64,000 nt of DNA from Rhinopomastus cyanomelas (lineage: Eukaryota; Chordata; Aves; Bucerotiformes; Rhinopomastidae). Location of the stretch: the NCBI GenBank assembly GCA_013400115.1, contig VXBP01009432.1:374420-438419 (forward strand). Reading direction: 5' to 3'. Made by a program: the position numbers and the translations under genes. Positions 1-11,974 of the stretch are shown one piece after another. The notes below the pieces were generated by a model. The model saw only the letters and a list, made by a program, of their open reading frames with translations, had not been told where the DNA came from and searched no databases. Position 1 is the stretch's first letter, and each line of letters opens with the position of its first letter.

Positions 1-1289
1 TGATCCCATGCGAGTGATTTTCCCCTTGAAAAAGTAGTTGCCACTTCAATATCAATGTTAAAAAGAAATTGATGAGGATCAGTATTTTCCAGATCAAATT
101 TGAAAGGAGATTGTTTGTCTTTATTTTCCTAAAACTTTTCCTGACCCAAGGCATTTTTTTTCTGTTTAAAATGGTTTTTCCCATCTTGCATATTGTGAAA
201 GCAAATTCAGAATAACTTTGGAATACTTCTGGAGAACCTTGGAAGATTTTCTAAAGACCTCCTTCCTATTGTTTTGAACAACAGGTCACATAAAACTTTC
301 TAGATAGTGCTGCGGTGTCGTAAACTCTGCTGAATCTCCCCTTCACTGCTAATGAGCAGATCTCAGTCTTTCTGTCTCAGATTGAACTACCCCATAGGCT
401 CATTTTGAGGCTACCTGGATAAAAGATGCATCTGAGGACACATATTTCTGAGTTGTCAACTGTGGGAAACACAGGAGGAACCTTTTCCCTCAGCCTCGGC
501 CAGCAGTCAAAACACCTACATTTCATGGTCTAATAATTTTTGATTCCCTTGGTTATAAACACCTTGTTTAGAGCTCAGCAGGAAGCACTGATATATCACC
601 ATTGAGCTGAGAGGGTGCCTCCAGCCCAGGATGCTTTGGTCCTTGGTTTATGATAGTGGCTGGTGTCTGGGACTCTGCTGGGGAGGGGGGGCACTGTAGC
701 CTTCCTTTTGCTACTGCATTGAGCTCCCCAGTGCAAAGTAAAACAATTGCTTTTATAATTCTCCTTCTCCTTTTCCTTAAATCACTTTGAAGTTAATCTA
801 ACTTCATGACTTCTGCATTTGAGAATGTTTTCTAAAAAATATCTTTGTGAGGCAAAACTTAACATGATTACACAGCCCAGGCAACGTTATGGCAAGTGGA
901 ATAGGACACATGGAAGGCTGGTTGTACCAGTTTATTAGTCACTGATGTCACGATGCTACAGCTCAGAGCAGCAGTCTTGTTGGTGCTGCAATAAAATACG
1001 TTTGGTACATCTACACTTTTGTTCAGTGGGCTAACAAAAAGTAGAAATAGTGATTAAAATAGGGAGAGAATTTGACAATATGAGAGAATATGTGTCAGCA
1101 CATACGTCTGTGTCATTTCTGACGTCGCAAACTAGCACAAACCACAAACCACCAATCTTCTTTCCTCAGTTTTTCCTTCTAACCTTACCAGCACATACCA
1201 TGGAGGGAATAGGAGAGCAGGGTTATGGGGAGTCCCTTTGCACCCCATAGGGAAATCTGCCTGCTGAATTCCCTTTCTGAAATCTCTGC
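1..1289. other. Unique AT-rich DNA, no gene seen
   Basis: I see no exon with convincing splice sites and no recognisable repeat here. Reading frames are short and broken. The stretch at about 880-1050 is slightly richer in CpG and homeobox-like AT motifs, but nothing can be named. Confidence 0.5.
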
Positions 1290-2612
1290 AAACCAGTGCA
1301 GGCAGCACGGGGAATGGACAGCAAGGATTAGAGATCTGTGCGTGGTCACAGGAACATGACCTCATTGCAGTGACAATTGGGACGTATCAGTGGGATAGCT
1401 CACGTGACTGGAACACTCATGGGTGGCTACTTACATTGTAGGAAATGCAGGTCAGCAAGACAAGGTGGCAGAATTGCTCTTTATGTGAGAGGGCAGCTGG
1501 ACTGTGTCAAGCTCTGCCTAGGGGTGGATGTACAGCAAGCTGGAAACAAGGTAAGGATGGAGGTGTAGGCTGATATGGAGGAAACTGTTATGGGTGCCAC
1601 CTGTCAGGAAGAGGAAGATGGTGAGGTCTTCTACAGAGAGTTGCAAGTAGCGGATGCAGCAAACTACAGGTCGGTCAGCCTCATGTCCATCTCTGTTAAG
1701 ATGGTGGAACAAGTCATTATGGACCTGATTTCTAAGCATATGAAGGAAAAGAAGGTTGTTGGGAGTTATCAGCATGAATTCACCAATAGGAAATCACTCC
1801 TGACCAAACTGATAGTCTCTGTGGTAGCGTGGTTTTCTGGGTAGAGGAAGGCAGAGCAGTGGGTGTTGTCTACCTTGACGTCAGCAAGGCTTCTGACAGT
1901 GTCTCTTGTAACATCCTTATTTGGAAGCTTAGAAAATGTGAGTTGGATGAGACAATGGTGAGGTGTATTGAGAACTGGCTGAAGGACAGGCCTCAGAGGG
2001 TTGTGATCAATGATGGAGTCTAGTTGGGCTACTGGGTGGAGACAGTGGTGCTACACAGGGGTCAGTACTGTGTCCAGCCTTGTTCAATACATTTATCAAT
2101 GACCTCGATGAAGGGAGGGAGTGTGCCTTCAGCAAGTTCACTGATGATTCAAGACTGGAAGGGATGGCTGACACAGCAGAAGGCTGAGGTAAGATCTCAC
2201 CATTCAGGCTGAGAACTGGTCAGAGAGGAATCAAATTAAGTTCAACAAAGGTAAATGCAGATTTTTGCATCAGGGGAAGAGTAACCCCATGCACCACTAC
2301 AGGTTAGGGGTTGATCTACTGGAAAGCAGCTCTGTGGAAAAGAACTTGGGAGTCTTAGAGAACAACAGGCTGACCATGAGCCAAAAATGTGCCTTTGTGG
2401 CCAGGAAGACCAATGACCATGAGATGCATTAAGAAGAGCTTGGATGACACAGGTTGTCCTTCTCTTCTACCTTGCCTTAATGAGGCCACATCTGTTGTAC
2501 CGTGTCCAGTTCTGAGCTCCTTGGCTCAAGAAAGTCAAGGAAGTACTTGAGTCAGTCCAGTGGAGGGCTACAAAGATGACGAAGGGCCTGGAACACCTTT
2601 CCATTCACTACA
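1290..2612 (+). mobile_element. CR1 LINE, ORF2 endonuclease joined to reverse transcriptase by an internal deletion
   Basis: Broken translations along the plus strand follow CR1 ORF2. Endonuclease-like sequence runs to about 1655: the WDSS..DWN block is readable near 1390, and GGRIALYVRGQLDCVKLC ends near 1520. It is followed at about 1660 by the reverse transcriptase start (NYRSVSLMSI), so the linker between the two domains is missing. RT box A reads YLDVSKASDSV (about 1870-1905) and the catalytic Asp-Asp box reads FTDDS (about 2138). The part after RT continues to about 2612 with several frameshifts and stops. The endonuclease ITETW motif is degraded to VTIGT. The 3' tail is absent, so the copy was also trimmed at its 3' end. 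This is an old, inactive copy. Confidence 0.9.
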
Positions 2613-5600
2613 GGGCAATCTTGGACAATTAGATGAAACCACTCCTATTCATTTTAGAGACAAAATTTTTGGCAAGCTAATGGTGAAAATTCTGGCCTAG
2701 AAGGGAACACTTTGGCCACACTGAACGCATTATCATCATCATCTCCGTTCTACAGATGGAAAGGTGAGGCTTACTCAGTATCCTGTAGTCAGTATGCAGC
2801 AGTAATAGGTACCCTATGCACTTCAGTACATTAACCTTTTAATAAGCTATTATGTTTCCCAGGCATTTAAGGTTTCGTAATAGATAGGATGACATGGCTG
2901 GTTGCAAAATGTTTTGAACATGCTTATAACTTTGGTGATTGAATTCTAGCTCAGATTTCAATCCCTCACAAAAACAGCATCTAATATTTGGCATGATCAC
3001 TATTATTTTTCCTGCAGATGCTTACATATTTTCAAAAGGTGGATAAGCAATTTTGAAAGTGGTCAAATGGTGTCTGACTTTGTCATTTGGACATAATGAT
3101 TTGACTGAAACAAATGTCATGTTTATGTCAGAATGATGCATGACTCACACAGTTCTGCCATGTTAAAGGAACAACTGTTATTTTTAGAATTTGGTTTATA
3201 AACCAGCGACATTTCCATTTGGTGCCCAAGGGTGAAAGAGTAGCTGTCATTTTTCTTACTGTGCATGCAGCACCATATGTCTGCCCCTCAACTCCTGCAA
3301 AGTTGGTTGAAAAAAGCAAATGCAAAGAAAAACTTTCCTTGTGTCTCTTACCCCTTCAAGCACCAGATATTTTGGTAACGGTTTTCATGGTTAATCTTAT
3401 ACTTTCCTCAAACAAAGCCTAAAAAACTTAGTCTGTGAAAGGATCTAGGTTACAGGGGTTTTAAAAGCAAATGGACTTTTCAGGGATTTGCATAGTTGAC
3501 CAACAAGACAACAGCTCTGAAAATGAAATTCCAAGGTTACCTAAGCTAACCAAGAAATGTGCAGACTTGTTGGAGCCTGTGTCTGCTACGTGTGGTTTTT
3601 ATGACCCTGATGTCCCTCAGTTTTATCTTCTCTTTCAGAAGGGTAAAACATTTTTGTATAGCAGCTCCCTGTGCTTTTGCTATTCTTGTGCCCCATTTAG
3701 AAAACCTTTATAAGAAGAAATAAATCTAAACTATAAGGCCACTTTAAAGAAAAAAGATTTTTTTACTCTTTGGAAAAGAATAAGAGTGTAAAGAATTTTG
3801 TGTTTCTTCTGTGTCCTGTTTTTTTAAGCTGCTTGACGATGCTCAGACATATTTCCATTTAATATAGTCTGTGTAGTCAAAGCTTGTCTAAGCTGGGCAT
3901 CCTGGTCTAAATTAACTCTGCTCATTTCTCTCGAATTGCAGCAGGAATGGCATTATAATGAAGAAGTAATTTGGACCAAAATGCAGCACTGAGAAATACT
4001 CAGCTCCCCAAAATATTCATCACAGAAAATGAGATGATGGCTCAGCTGGAATAACTCAAATTCCATTGTAGACACTTGCATTAGAGGTCCCACACTAGCA
4101 TGGAGAGTTCACAGGATGAGGATGAGGCATGAAGGAAACAGCCTGTACGAATGGTGTAACTGTGACTAAGGATTTTTAAAAGAAGCAGGTATTAATTTAG
4201 TAAGGGAAAAAGTGGATGGAAATTGAGAAAACATAATCAAGATGATCTAGCTTCAACAAATATCTTGTTTCTGTTCCTTGCTTGCCCCAGCACAGAATAA
4301 AACCAGATTCTACTGAATTTTAAAGCTTATCTTTATATAGGCATTTTTTTGACTTAAATGTGTCTACACGATTGCAGATAAGCAGAGGCTTTAATACTTC
4401 TTCCAAAGGAGCCTTTGTCTGGTGTAAGAGAGAAATGGACAAATGAATTTGGGTATGTGCCAGCCTTCAGATGCTCAAATTACTTCTCTCAGGATGAGTA
4501 TACTCTCAGAGCAATATTTCTGAGCTGAAATTCTCCACGTGTCACGTATCTGTAAGTTAATAGAAAGGCTGGTGTCAGATCGCTTTTATCTCTTCATGTT
4601 AAAGCCTGGGAATTTTATACTGTCCTCAAACTGTGACCCAAATTAAATTAGCCATATGGTTTCAAGTAAAGGTCCATTTTAATACTAATTCAATTGTGCT
4701 TCATATTTCTATTGTTCTCTAAACTGAAATGTCACCTTTTCTTCTTTAAGTAGGGATAGTTCACAGCCACTGTTTTAGCCAGCTGTTGCATTAAATCAGC
4801 TTTACATTTCTCAGAAAGTATTGTGTTTTGTGACTAATCCAAAACTATCTTCTATTTGCTATAACTGACAAGTGTCTCAGCTTTTTTTTTACCTACAATA
4901 CGCTTCTTTAGGAAGGGAAAATGAAACACAGCAATGACTGTTATTCAGCTACTGAAAAGTATTTGATTCTACATAGCTGCAAGCAAGGATCATTTGACAG
5001 GGTGTGAGTCCTACTCCTGGCACATTATACCTGTGATGATTGTGTTTTCATTCATCATGAATCATGGGACGTGCCAGGAAAGAGGCTCTGACAGTGTAGT
5101 AATGACTCTTTCTAATGCTGAGTCCATCATGTTCACCTACACATTGCTCACTAAACTCTGGCAATTTAAGTAAATAGTCTGATTGACTAATTTGGTTTAG
5201 AGTGCTCCCTGGATAAAAGAGAGCAGATCAGATAAGGAGTAACTCACAGCACTAAACAGTTGTGAGCCAGGGGTAGCCCTTATCCATCTGTGGGAGCTGG
5301 AATAACTCTCCATCTTCTATCCTCTGACGGCCTGTTTCTAACCCCTGGAAAGCAAAGCTTGAAAAAGTAAAAATATACTTTATACCTTATGAAAGATAAA
5401 GTAAATGACTCTCAAATGTATTATGTAAGGTAGCATGACTGGAAGCATTTTTGACACTTGGGATTGACAATACTGGAATATAACACTGCTCTAATGATAT
5501 AACAACCTGTGCTTATACTTTTTATGAATCACATCAGACATTATTATTATTTTTGTTTAAGAAATGCCTCTTCCTATTACCAAGTTCATAACTCATGCTG

Positions 5601-6251
5601 AAAGCTTTACTGGGTTTAGTTATGAGAATACTTTGAGGAAACAAAACAACCTGTTCTTCCTTTAAGGCACCAAAGGATTGTATCAAGGACAGACGTGCAC
5701 TCAGACAATGAGGAATGAAAGTGAATCTCTTCGTGCACTAGAGACACGGACAGATTTGATTTTCACACTGCAGATGAATAAAAATATATACTTTTTTCAC
5801 CTGAATGCCCATCCCCCTGGCATAACTGCTATAGCTTTTCCTGCAAAGTGATTTTTTTTGCATTTATGCATACAATAATAGAAACTAGGAAAAAACCTCA
5901 AATTTAATAGCATATGTATGTGAAAATTATGACTTGTTTTGAACAATCCTTAATTACTTGGTAGCATATCAGTATTTTCTTCCAGATTCCAAGTCTGGTT
6001 TTCCTTTTATAGTCTGTGAGTAATGCTGCTAGAATGGTATCAACAAAAAAAGTTAAAGGAAAATTGTTCAGAGCAAAGGAAAGTGACTTTTTGGAAATTG
6101 CTCCCTGTTTATGGGCAGTTAGTATACACATAGGCCAAGGACAGAATAAAGGCTACTTTCTAGTGTCACCTGTTTATCCTGTGTATATTGTTGCTCTACC
6201 ATGTTAAGCAATTTCAAATCCTGCCTTACTTTACAAAAGAAAGGTAACAAT
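2613..6251. other. Unique DNA, no gene seen
   Basis: There are only short, chance-like reading frames. An open stretch near 3471-3713 (+) has AG and GT dinucleotides that could suit an exon, but its acceptor tract is poor and I do not call it. No repeat family was recognised. Confidence 0.45.
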
Positions 6252-6372
6252 AAGGTCAGGTTGGATGGGGTTTTGAGCAACATGTTAGAGTGAATGATTT
6301 CCCTGTCCATGGCAAGGGAGATGAACTAGATGATCATTAAGATATCTTCCAACACAAATCTTTCTATGCTTC
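6252..6372 (+). mobile_element. CR1 LINE 3' end, 5'-truncated
   Basis: The end of a plus-strand CR1 is readable: GGTTGGATGGGGTTTTGAGC, then CCCTGTCCATGGCA, GAACTAGATGATC, and a degraded tail ending CTTTCTATGCTTC. Only about 120 bp remains. Divergence from the usual avian CR1 3' end is considerable, so the insertion is old. Confidence 0.85.
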
Positions 6373-8935
6373 TTATTGCCATGCCTAAAAGGATCACAGT
6401 CCATAACCTTATACCAAAAGACTCCTCTGTTAAGAAAGGTAGTGTAAGTAAAGCTCTTTAAAGCCCAGACTTTCATGCATTAAGCCTAGACATTGCATCA
6501 TCCATAGACCTGCATATTAGCTTTTTAAAGGAAGATGACCTGATTTGCCAGACCTGAAGAGAAGCACCCTACAGCTGTTATGCTGAGAATTGTGCGTTGC
6601 TGAGAACAAGAGCTCTACAATCAAATGTTGTGGTAACATATGAGACAGCCAGGAAGAAACAAGTTTCTTGTACTTTTTGGACAGAACATGGTGTAAGTAA
6701 ATGAACATGTGATGAGGATATTTCTTCTTATGAGATACAAGGAGGGATCAAAGTAAGCAGAACTATTGTATACTTTGACAAACAAGCTGTATCTTTGTAT
6801 CCATAAATCTTAGCATGAGGAAAATTACCTATCTTGATTGCCAAGGAAAGGATGAGAGAGCCACTTTACAGGTCACTTTCAGGGATCCGGACTGGCACAC
6901 TATAGAAAGAAAACTACTTTCCTGCTAGTAGCAGGGCATTTCTATCCTCAAGTGATTCCTACATGACTCTACTCAGAAAGTGTGCAGTCAGCTACTGACA
7001 CCTTCATGCTGGGAATTGAAACAATAATGTAATAACCAAAACCTCTTATTCTGCAAGGACTGTGAAGTCTGTACATATCTGCCCTTGAGAGTCTGCTGTG
7101 TGATCTTAAATAACTCAACTAGATCAAAGTTTTCTGTGAGAATGACCACAATTCTGATATGGTAGCAATACAACCTATCACTTTTGAAGCACTTCTGCTC
7201 TCCTGATTACATTTTTTTTCTCTCAATCACATGTGGTAGCACTTCTCTTTTATATTTTCTTTGATGTCTCCCATCCCTCAAAAAAAACAAACCCCCCAAA
7301 CCTCAAAACAGAATCATATGAACAATAACGATTTTTTGAAAAGTTAAGTGTGTTTCTTGTTTATCTTTTTCTTACCTTCCTCCAAATCTGATATATATCC
7401 TTTGCTGTTTTGTTTCAGGCAACAATTTCTCAAGAGAGAATTTTTACGGTGTCAATAGGTTCTTATTGTCTAGGAGTACTTTTCAGTTTGCCAATGTGTG
7501 GGTATGTAGGTCAGGAGTGAATTAATCTTTTTGAAATTATGGCTACGCAGTCAATCACCAATTCTGAACTATCCCATCGAGAATTGGCAGCACAGTCCTT
7601 AGTCTGTCATGGATTGAAAAGTTAAATCGGATGTTCTGCTTGCAAAGAAATTCAATGGAAGAGGAAAGACAGTTGTGTTGGGTCATAATAAAAAATTATC
7701 TACACTTTGCAATAATAACCTCTGATGTTTTCTAACGCAGACTGAACTTACCAAGGTCGTCCAAAGGACAGACTCTGCTTCCATTGGGGTTTCAGCAAAT
7801 TTCCCTTCACTTTCAGAATACCAGAGGAACTTATCAGAGGAAGAACAGTGATCTTTCTCAGAAACCTTCTTAAAAATCAGTGAAAAATTTCCACATTTCA
7901 TCCTCAGATGCATGGAAGCAATGATCACTCTTCTGCAAAGGCTGTTAATGCCCATTATTCCTTAAACACTCTCATCCAGAAACAGAAGAAACAAAATTTG
8001 CTTTAGCTAGCAAGACAGTTATTTCATATGTCAACGCTGTGTTTTAAGTATCTAGAATACAGGTCTTCTTATCAATTAGGGAAGTGTTGTATTATCTATG
8101 GATTACTATCTCAGTTTTAACACACTACTGGGAAATGTGATTTGTAATTGAGACCTGTCTTGCCATCTCCCTGACAATCAAATCTCCTTTTTCCTGGAAT
8201 ACATTAGAGGAAGAGAAATAACACTGGATAAAAAGATCATTTGAAACCCTCCTAAAGTCACCTATTTTCCTCTCCAAAGATGACTTCTGTTTATTGCCCT
8301 CAATATCTCATCACTGGACCTCTGAGCACTGTAGTCAGGAGTCAAATGCCGTGTTCCAGCCATGATTATGATAAAACATATAGAAAGGAATATCAGCTGC
8401 CTTGCTCTGCAGTGCATTTCCATACATGCTGCTCCAACCAGAAAAGGCATTTAATTAGCCACAGATTAGTTCAAATGATCAAGGAGATATTGATAGCAAT
8501 AGATACAGAACACTGTTCCTCCCACTTGAACTGTTCTGTGCTGTCATTATCGAAGAAATAATGTGATACTGAACGAAATGTATGGACTGGATCCTGAGCT
8601 GGTTTTTGCCTCATTGGTGCCATATTTGATCACATCATGAAGGTTCTTTCCCCATATCTCTGCTTCCATATCTATGTGTGTGATACTAAGGGGAGCTGAC
8701 ACAGCAAAATGGTTCAAAACAAGTCTGAGTTGACATTCAGAAACACAAATGGACCACGCTACAGAACGGCTTCCTTTGGATAATTGAAAAGGTTACTACT
8801 TGTTAAACCACATTCAAGTCACTGGAACATTTTTTGAGGCACTTTTCATGGCATTTTCATTTTTAGGTGTGTTGGGTTATTTATATGTTATATCTGTTAT
8901 ATCTGGTGTCTTATAATAGTTTAATTTCTTTTCAG
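6373..8935. other. Unique DNA, no confident gene
   Basis: This is AT-rich sequence with short reading frames. On the minus strand an open frame (7955-7683) contains a good donor-like GGTAAGTT near 7752, and on the plus strand 7425-7499 lies between a TTTCAG and a GTATGT. In both cases more than one frame is open or the other boundary is weak, so they are not called as exons. Confidence 0.4.
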
Positions 8936-9000
8936 GGTGAGAGCAAACCCAGATGACATGACAGCCCCTCAGTCTGAAAAAGACATGAAGCAAGTGAAAG
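8936..9000 (+). CDS. Candidate internal exon (65 nt), gene unknown
   Basis: A pyrimidine-rich tract ending TTTAATTTCTTTTCAG stands immediately before 8936, and a donor AAAG|GTACAAG follows 9000. Only one of the three frames is open through the segment. It encodes about 21 residues, beginning VRANPDDMTAPQ and ending KDMKQVK, a hydrophilic stretch with Lys, Asp and Gln. The segment starts one base before the first full codon and ends one base into the next, so it would be a frame-dependent internal exon. I recognise no protein family. No neighbouring exon on the same strand could be linked to it. Short segments bounded by AG and GT arise by chance in 64 kb, so this stays tentative. Confidence 0.25.
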
Positions 9001-11552
9001 GTACAAGAGAGTGGTCCAGTGGGAACCTCACAGATAATCAAATATTTAAGACAGTTATATGTTTAGTATTTTGATACTGAATGGCATTCTGGTAAAATAT
9101 ACTGTGACTGAAGAGTGTTAAAAAGGAAAATGTGATATAGTAGGCCTGTGGAAAAAAGTCTTTATAGTGATAATTGATGAATTGATGCCTGACTTCTATA
9201 TGGAGAAGGTCCATTTTATTTAGAGTAAGATTTTCTGTTAATTACTACTATCTTTTTCCCTTAACACATTTTTAAGACTTACTGTTTTTTCTTTTTTTTT
9301 ATACTGAAATGATACTACTCCACTGATTTCCTTTGCTCATGTAAATTGGACAGAACCAGGACTGTCAAACCTCCTGGTGTGTCATGATAGTAGCGTGGAG
9401 GCTGAGTGGGACATTGTCACACCCTTGTGATGGGAACCTCCTGCATCTCTCTGTGCCCTGCAGGAGTTGCATAACCCCCTGCAGGACATTCAGGAAGTCT
9501 GTCAAGTCCTCTTTGAATATAGCAGTAGTGAATTCATGCTGACATTTTAAAATTTAATTTATCATTTCTGTAAGAGACAAATAATAACAAGCTGGTATCA
9601 CAGAGAGGTTGTCAATTGCTCTCCAGAGGCACTCGCGCTCCGGCACTTGACAAGGAATGTTTGCATGTTGTGTGTTATTTGTTAAGCTTCTTGGGGAATG
9701 TAGGCATGACAAGGCTTGTTTATACAGTGCTCGATTATTTTTTGCTAATTAACATGCAGACACTGGGAGAGCTCTTCTTCTCAGGTGCAGAAGAGAGGGG
9801 AGCTTTTCTTCATAAACACAATTCTCAATTGCATATGCTCAGTGTTGTTCCAAACTGTCCTGAACACACATCTAAGTGCTGCATGCTCCATGGCTTTCAG
9901 CACTTCTGAGTCGGTGCAGAAACTGTGGAGGAAGATTTCCATAGCAACAAAATTAAAGAATAGAAAATATGAAAGGTCAGTGCTGGATGAGTATATGAGG
10001 CTACAGATACACTGGAGGTGGAAGGGATGTGGAGAACACAGGGCATTTGAAGCAAGCAATTGAGCACTGATTGTTGTTTGGGTTCTTTTTAAGAAAACTA
10101 TATCATCAACAACCCTCCATTATCTCTTTAATCAGTTTTGCATAAAATATCCACTCTGACTGAGATTCTTAAATGTAGAAAAATTAATCTTATAGTTATT
10201 GAATAATTTCTTAAGGGACAATATTTCTTTATAGTACTGTAGGGTTTCTATATGACTGCAAAGTGCAATAAAATGACATAAGGTGCTTAATTTTCTAAGA
10301 TCCAAAGGAAACAGCAAACATCTTGTGCTCATTTTGCTAATTATTTGACCCTCATTCAAATGGTGTGTTCAGAAGGGTTTATTGTTTATAATACACCATT
10401 ACACTATGAGTAATTGATGTAAGACAGAAGATAATTATTGTATTTTACTACATCTTGAATAAAAGATTGCAGAGTATTTTAATGGTATCTATGGAGATTA
10501 TTACCAGTTAAGATCCATAGACAAGTCAGATTGAACACAAGTGTCTTAGCAGAAAGGTGAGTGAAACACCAGATCCAGACAGGTGTAGTTCTGCCTTCTA
10601 AAATCTACTTTTCATTGATGTTAAAGTTTCAGTGGGGAAAACTGATGACTGTCTTGAATTGTTAATGAAATTGAACAGGGTATGAGACTGCTCTGGGTAG
10701 AAGAGTGATTTAGGGCTATCGCAGGCTGCTCATCACAAGGTTTGGTTTTCTGACAGAACACGAATCCTGTTCAAATTTCCTACTTTGTACTTTGATTTTA
10801 GCTTGATATCAACTTCGCAAATGTTCTTCAATCTGTAGGTAAGGATGCTGTGGAAAAGTCTTTAATCTTCAGACGGCTATAGTTGGTGACTGATGAATTT
10901 CTGTGGTCCGAGGAATGAGTGTGTTTTCATGTAATTATGTCACCACAAACTACAGTCGGTTTGACATGCCCCATGTGTTACATAAATGTGTTGTGTGTGC
11001 AAAGAGGTGGGGCTGGGGGGCAAATCTGGTGAGGGATAAACCTCCTTCACTGCAGCTGGTCCTCCAGAGATTGGAGGGTGCTAGGTGCAGCTGGTATGAC
11101 ATCAGCCTTCATGAGCAGCTGTCAGATTACACTTGGTGTAATCCTGGTATTCATTTACTATAGGTCCAACACTGGGGACTCATGAATCAGCCCTCATGCT
11201 ATTTATTCAGTCCTCCTTCTATGGAGCGGCCGGTTTCGAAATGCTCTTTACAATCTCTTGGTTGTCAGGGTTTTGTCCACACTCATACTCAATCCCCTTT
11301 AGTCTCCAAAAAGGACCGATATTTAAATTGTGTTATGTGTATGTGAGGGAGACTGTAAACAAAACGTTTCATTGAGTGTAGCAGAAAGCACAAACAATCT
11401 TCAGAAGAAGCAATGAAGACCACCCCATCCCTTTGTGTATAAGATCCCCTTTTGAGCCTTCGCTCCAAGGTACTTCTCTCAAGGATGGAAGGTTTATCAG
11501 TAGTGGGATCTGGACACTGTTTTTGTGGTGACTTCTTCCTTCTTGCGTTCTA
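9001..11552. other. Unique DNA; possible conserved noncoding stretch near 9.62-9.76 kb
   Basis: No gene or known repeat was found. The stretch 9620-9760 is CpG-containing in an otherwise CpG-poor area and carries homeodomain-type GCTAATTAAC. It looks more like a regulatory conserved element than repeat debris, but this is only an impression from composition. Confidence 0.35.
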
Positions 11553-11819
11553 CTCCCCAACACCAAGGCATGGGATGCCATCCAGAGAAATCTTGATGAA
11601 CTGGAGAAGTGGATGCATATGAACCTCAAGTGATTAAACAAGGCCAAGTGCCAGGTCCTGCACATAGGATCATAGGATGTTAGGGGTTGGAAGGGACCCA
11701 AAGAGATCATTGAGTCCAGGTAATCCCCAGTATCATTACAGGCTCAGGGATGAGATGATTGAGAGCAGCCCTGTAGTAAGAGACTTGACAATACTGATGG
11801 ATGAAAAGCCAAACATGAA
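11553..11819 (+). mobile_element. CR1 LINE ORF2 fragment, interrupted by a nested CR1 tail
   Basis: The plus strand reads as the part of CR1 ORF2 after the RT catalytic core: GATGCCATCCAGAGA, then AACAAGGCCAAGTGCCAGGT and CCTGCACATAG up to 11668. It resumes at about 11720 with AATCCCCAGTATCATTACAG and GATTGAGAGCAGCCCTG, running to AACATGAAC at 11819. In an intact CR1 these halves are adjacent. The 50 bp between them belongs to another CR1 in the opposite orientation. Confidence 0.85.
11669..11719 (-). mobile_element. Very short CR1 3' tail nested in another CR1
   Basis: The plus strand reads ATCATAGGATGTTAGGGGTT and then GGAAGGGACCC, the reverse complement of a CR1 3' terminus, and stops at GAGTCCAG. 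Only about 50 bp was inserted, an extreme 5' truncation. The host CR1 continues on both sides, so this is a genuine nested insertion and later than the host copy. Confidence 0.75.
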
Positions 11820-11974
11820 CTCAGAATCACAGAATCATCAGAGCTGGAAGGGACCTCTGAAGATCATCTAGTTCTACCCCTTTGAGTTGAACAAGAGAAC
11901 TGCCTAAAGCACATTGCGCAAGATGACATTCAAGCAGATTTTGGACACGTCCAGAGAAGACTCCACAGCATTTT
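11820..11974 (-). mobile_element. CR1 LINE 3' end, minus strand
   Basis: It begins with the tail repeat CAGAATCACAGAATCATCAG, continues through GCTGGAAGGGACCTC and GATCATCTAGTTC, and fades at about 11974 with CCAGAGAAGACTCCACA. The latter matches the CR1 region just upstream of the 3' UTR. The copy is diverged and has small indels. Confidence 0.8.

Noticed and set aside
7425..7499. Possible plus-strand exon between TTTCAG and GTATGT
   Set aside because: Two frames are open and the peptide is unremarkable; AG/GT pairs of this quality are frequent by chance.
7752..7955. Possible minus-strand exon with GGTAAGTT donor
   Set aside because: The acceptor side is ambiguous and the peptide gives no family; kept only as a note.
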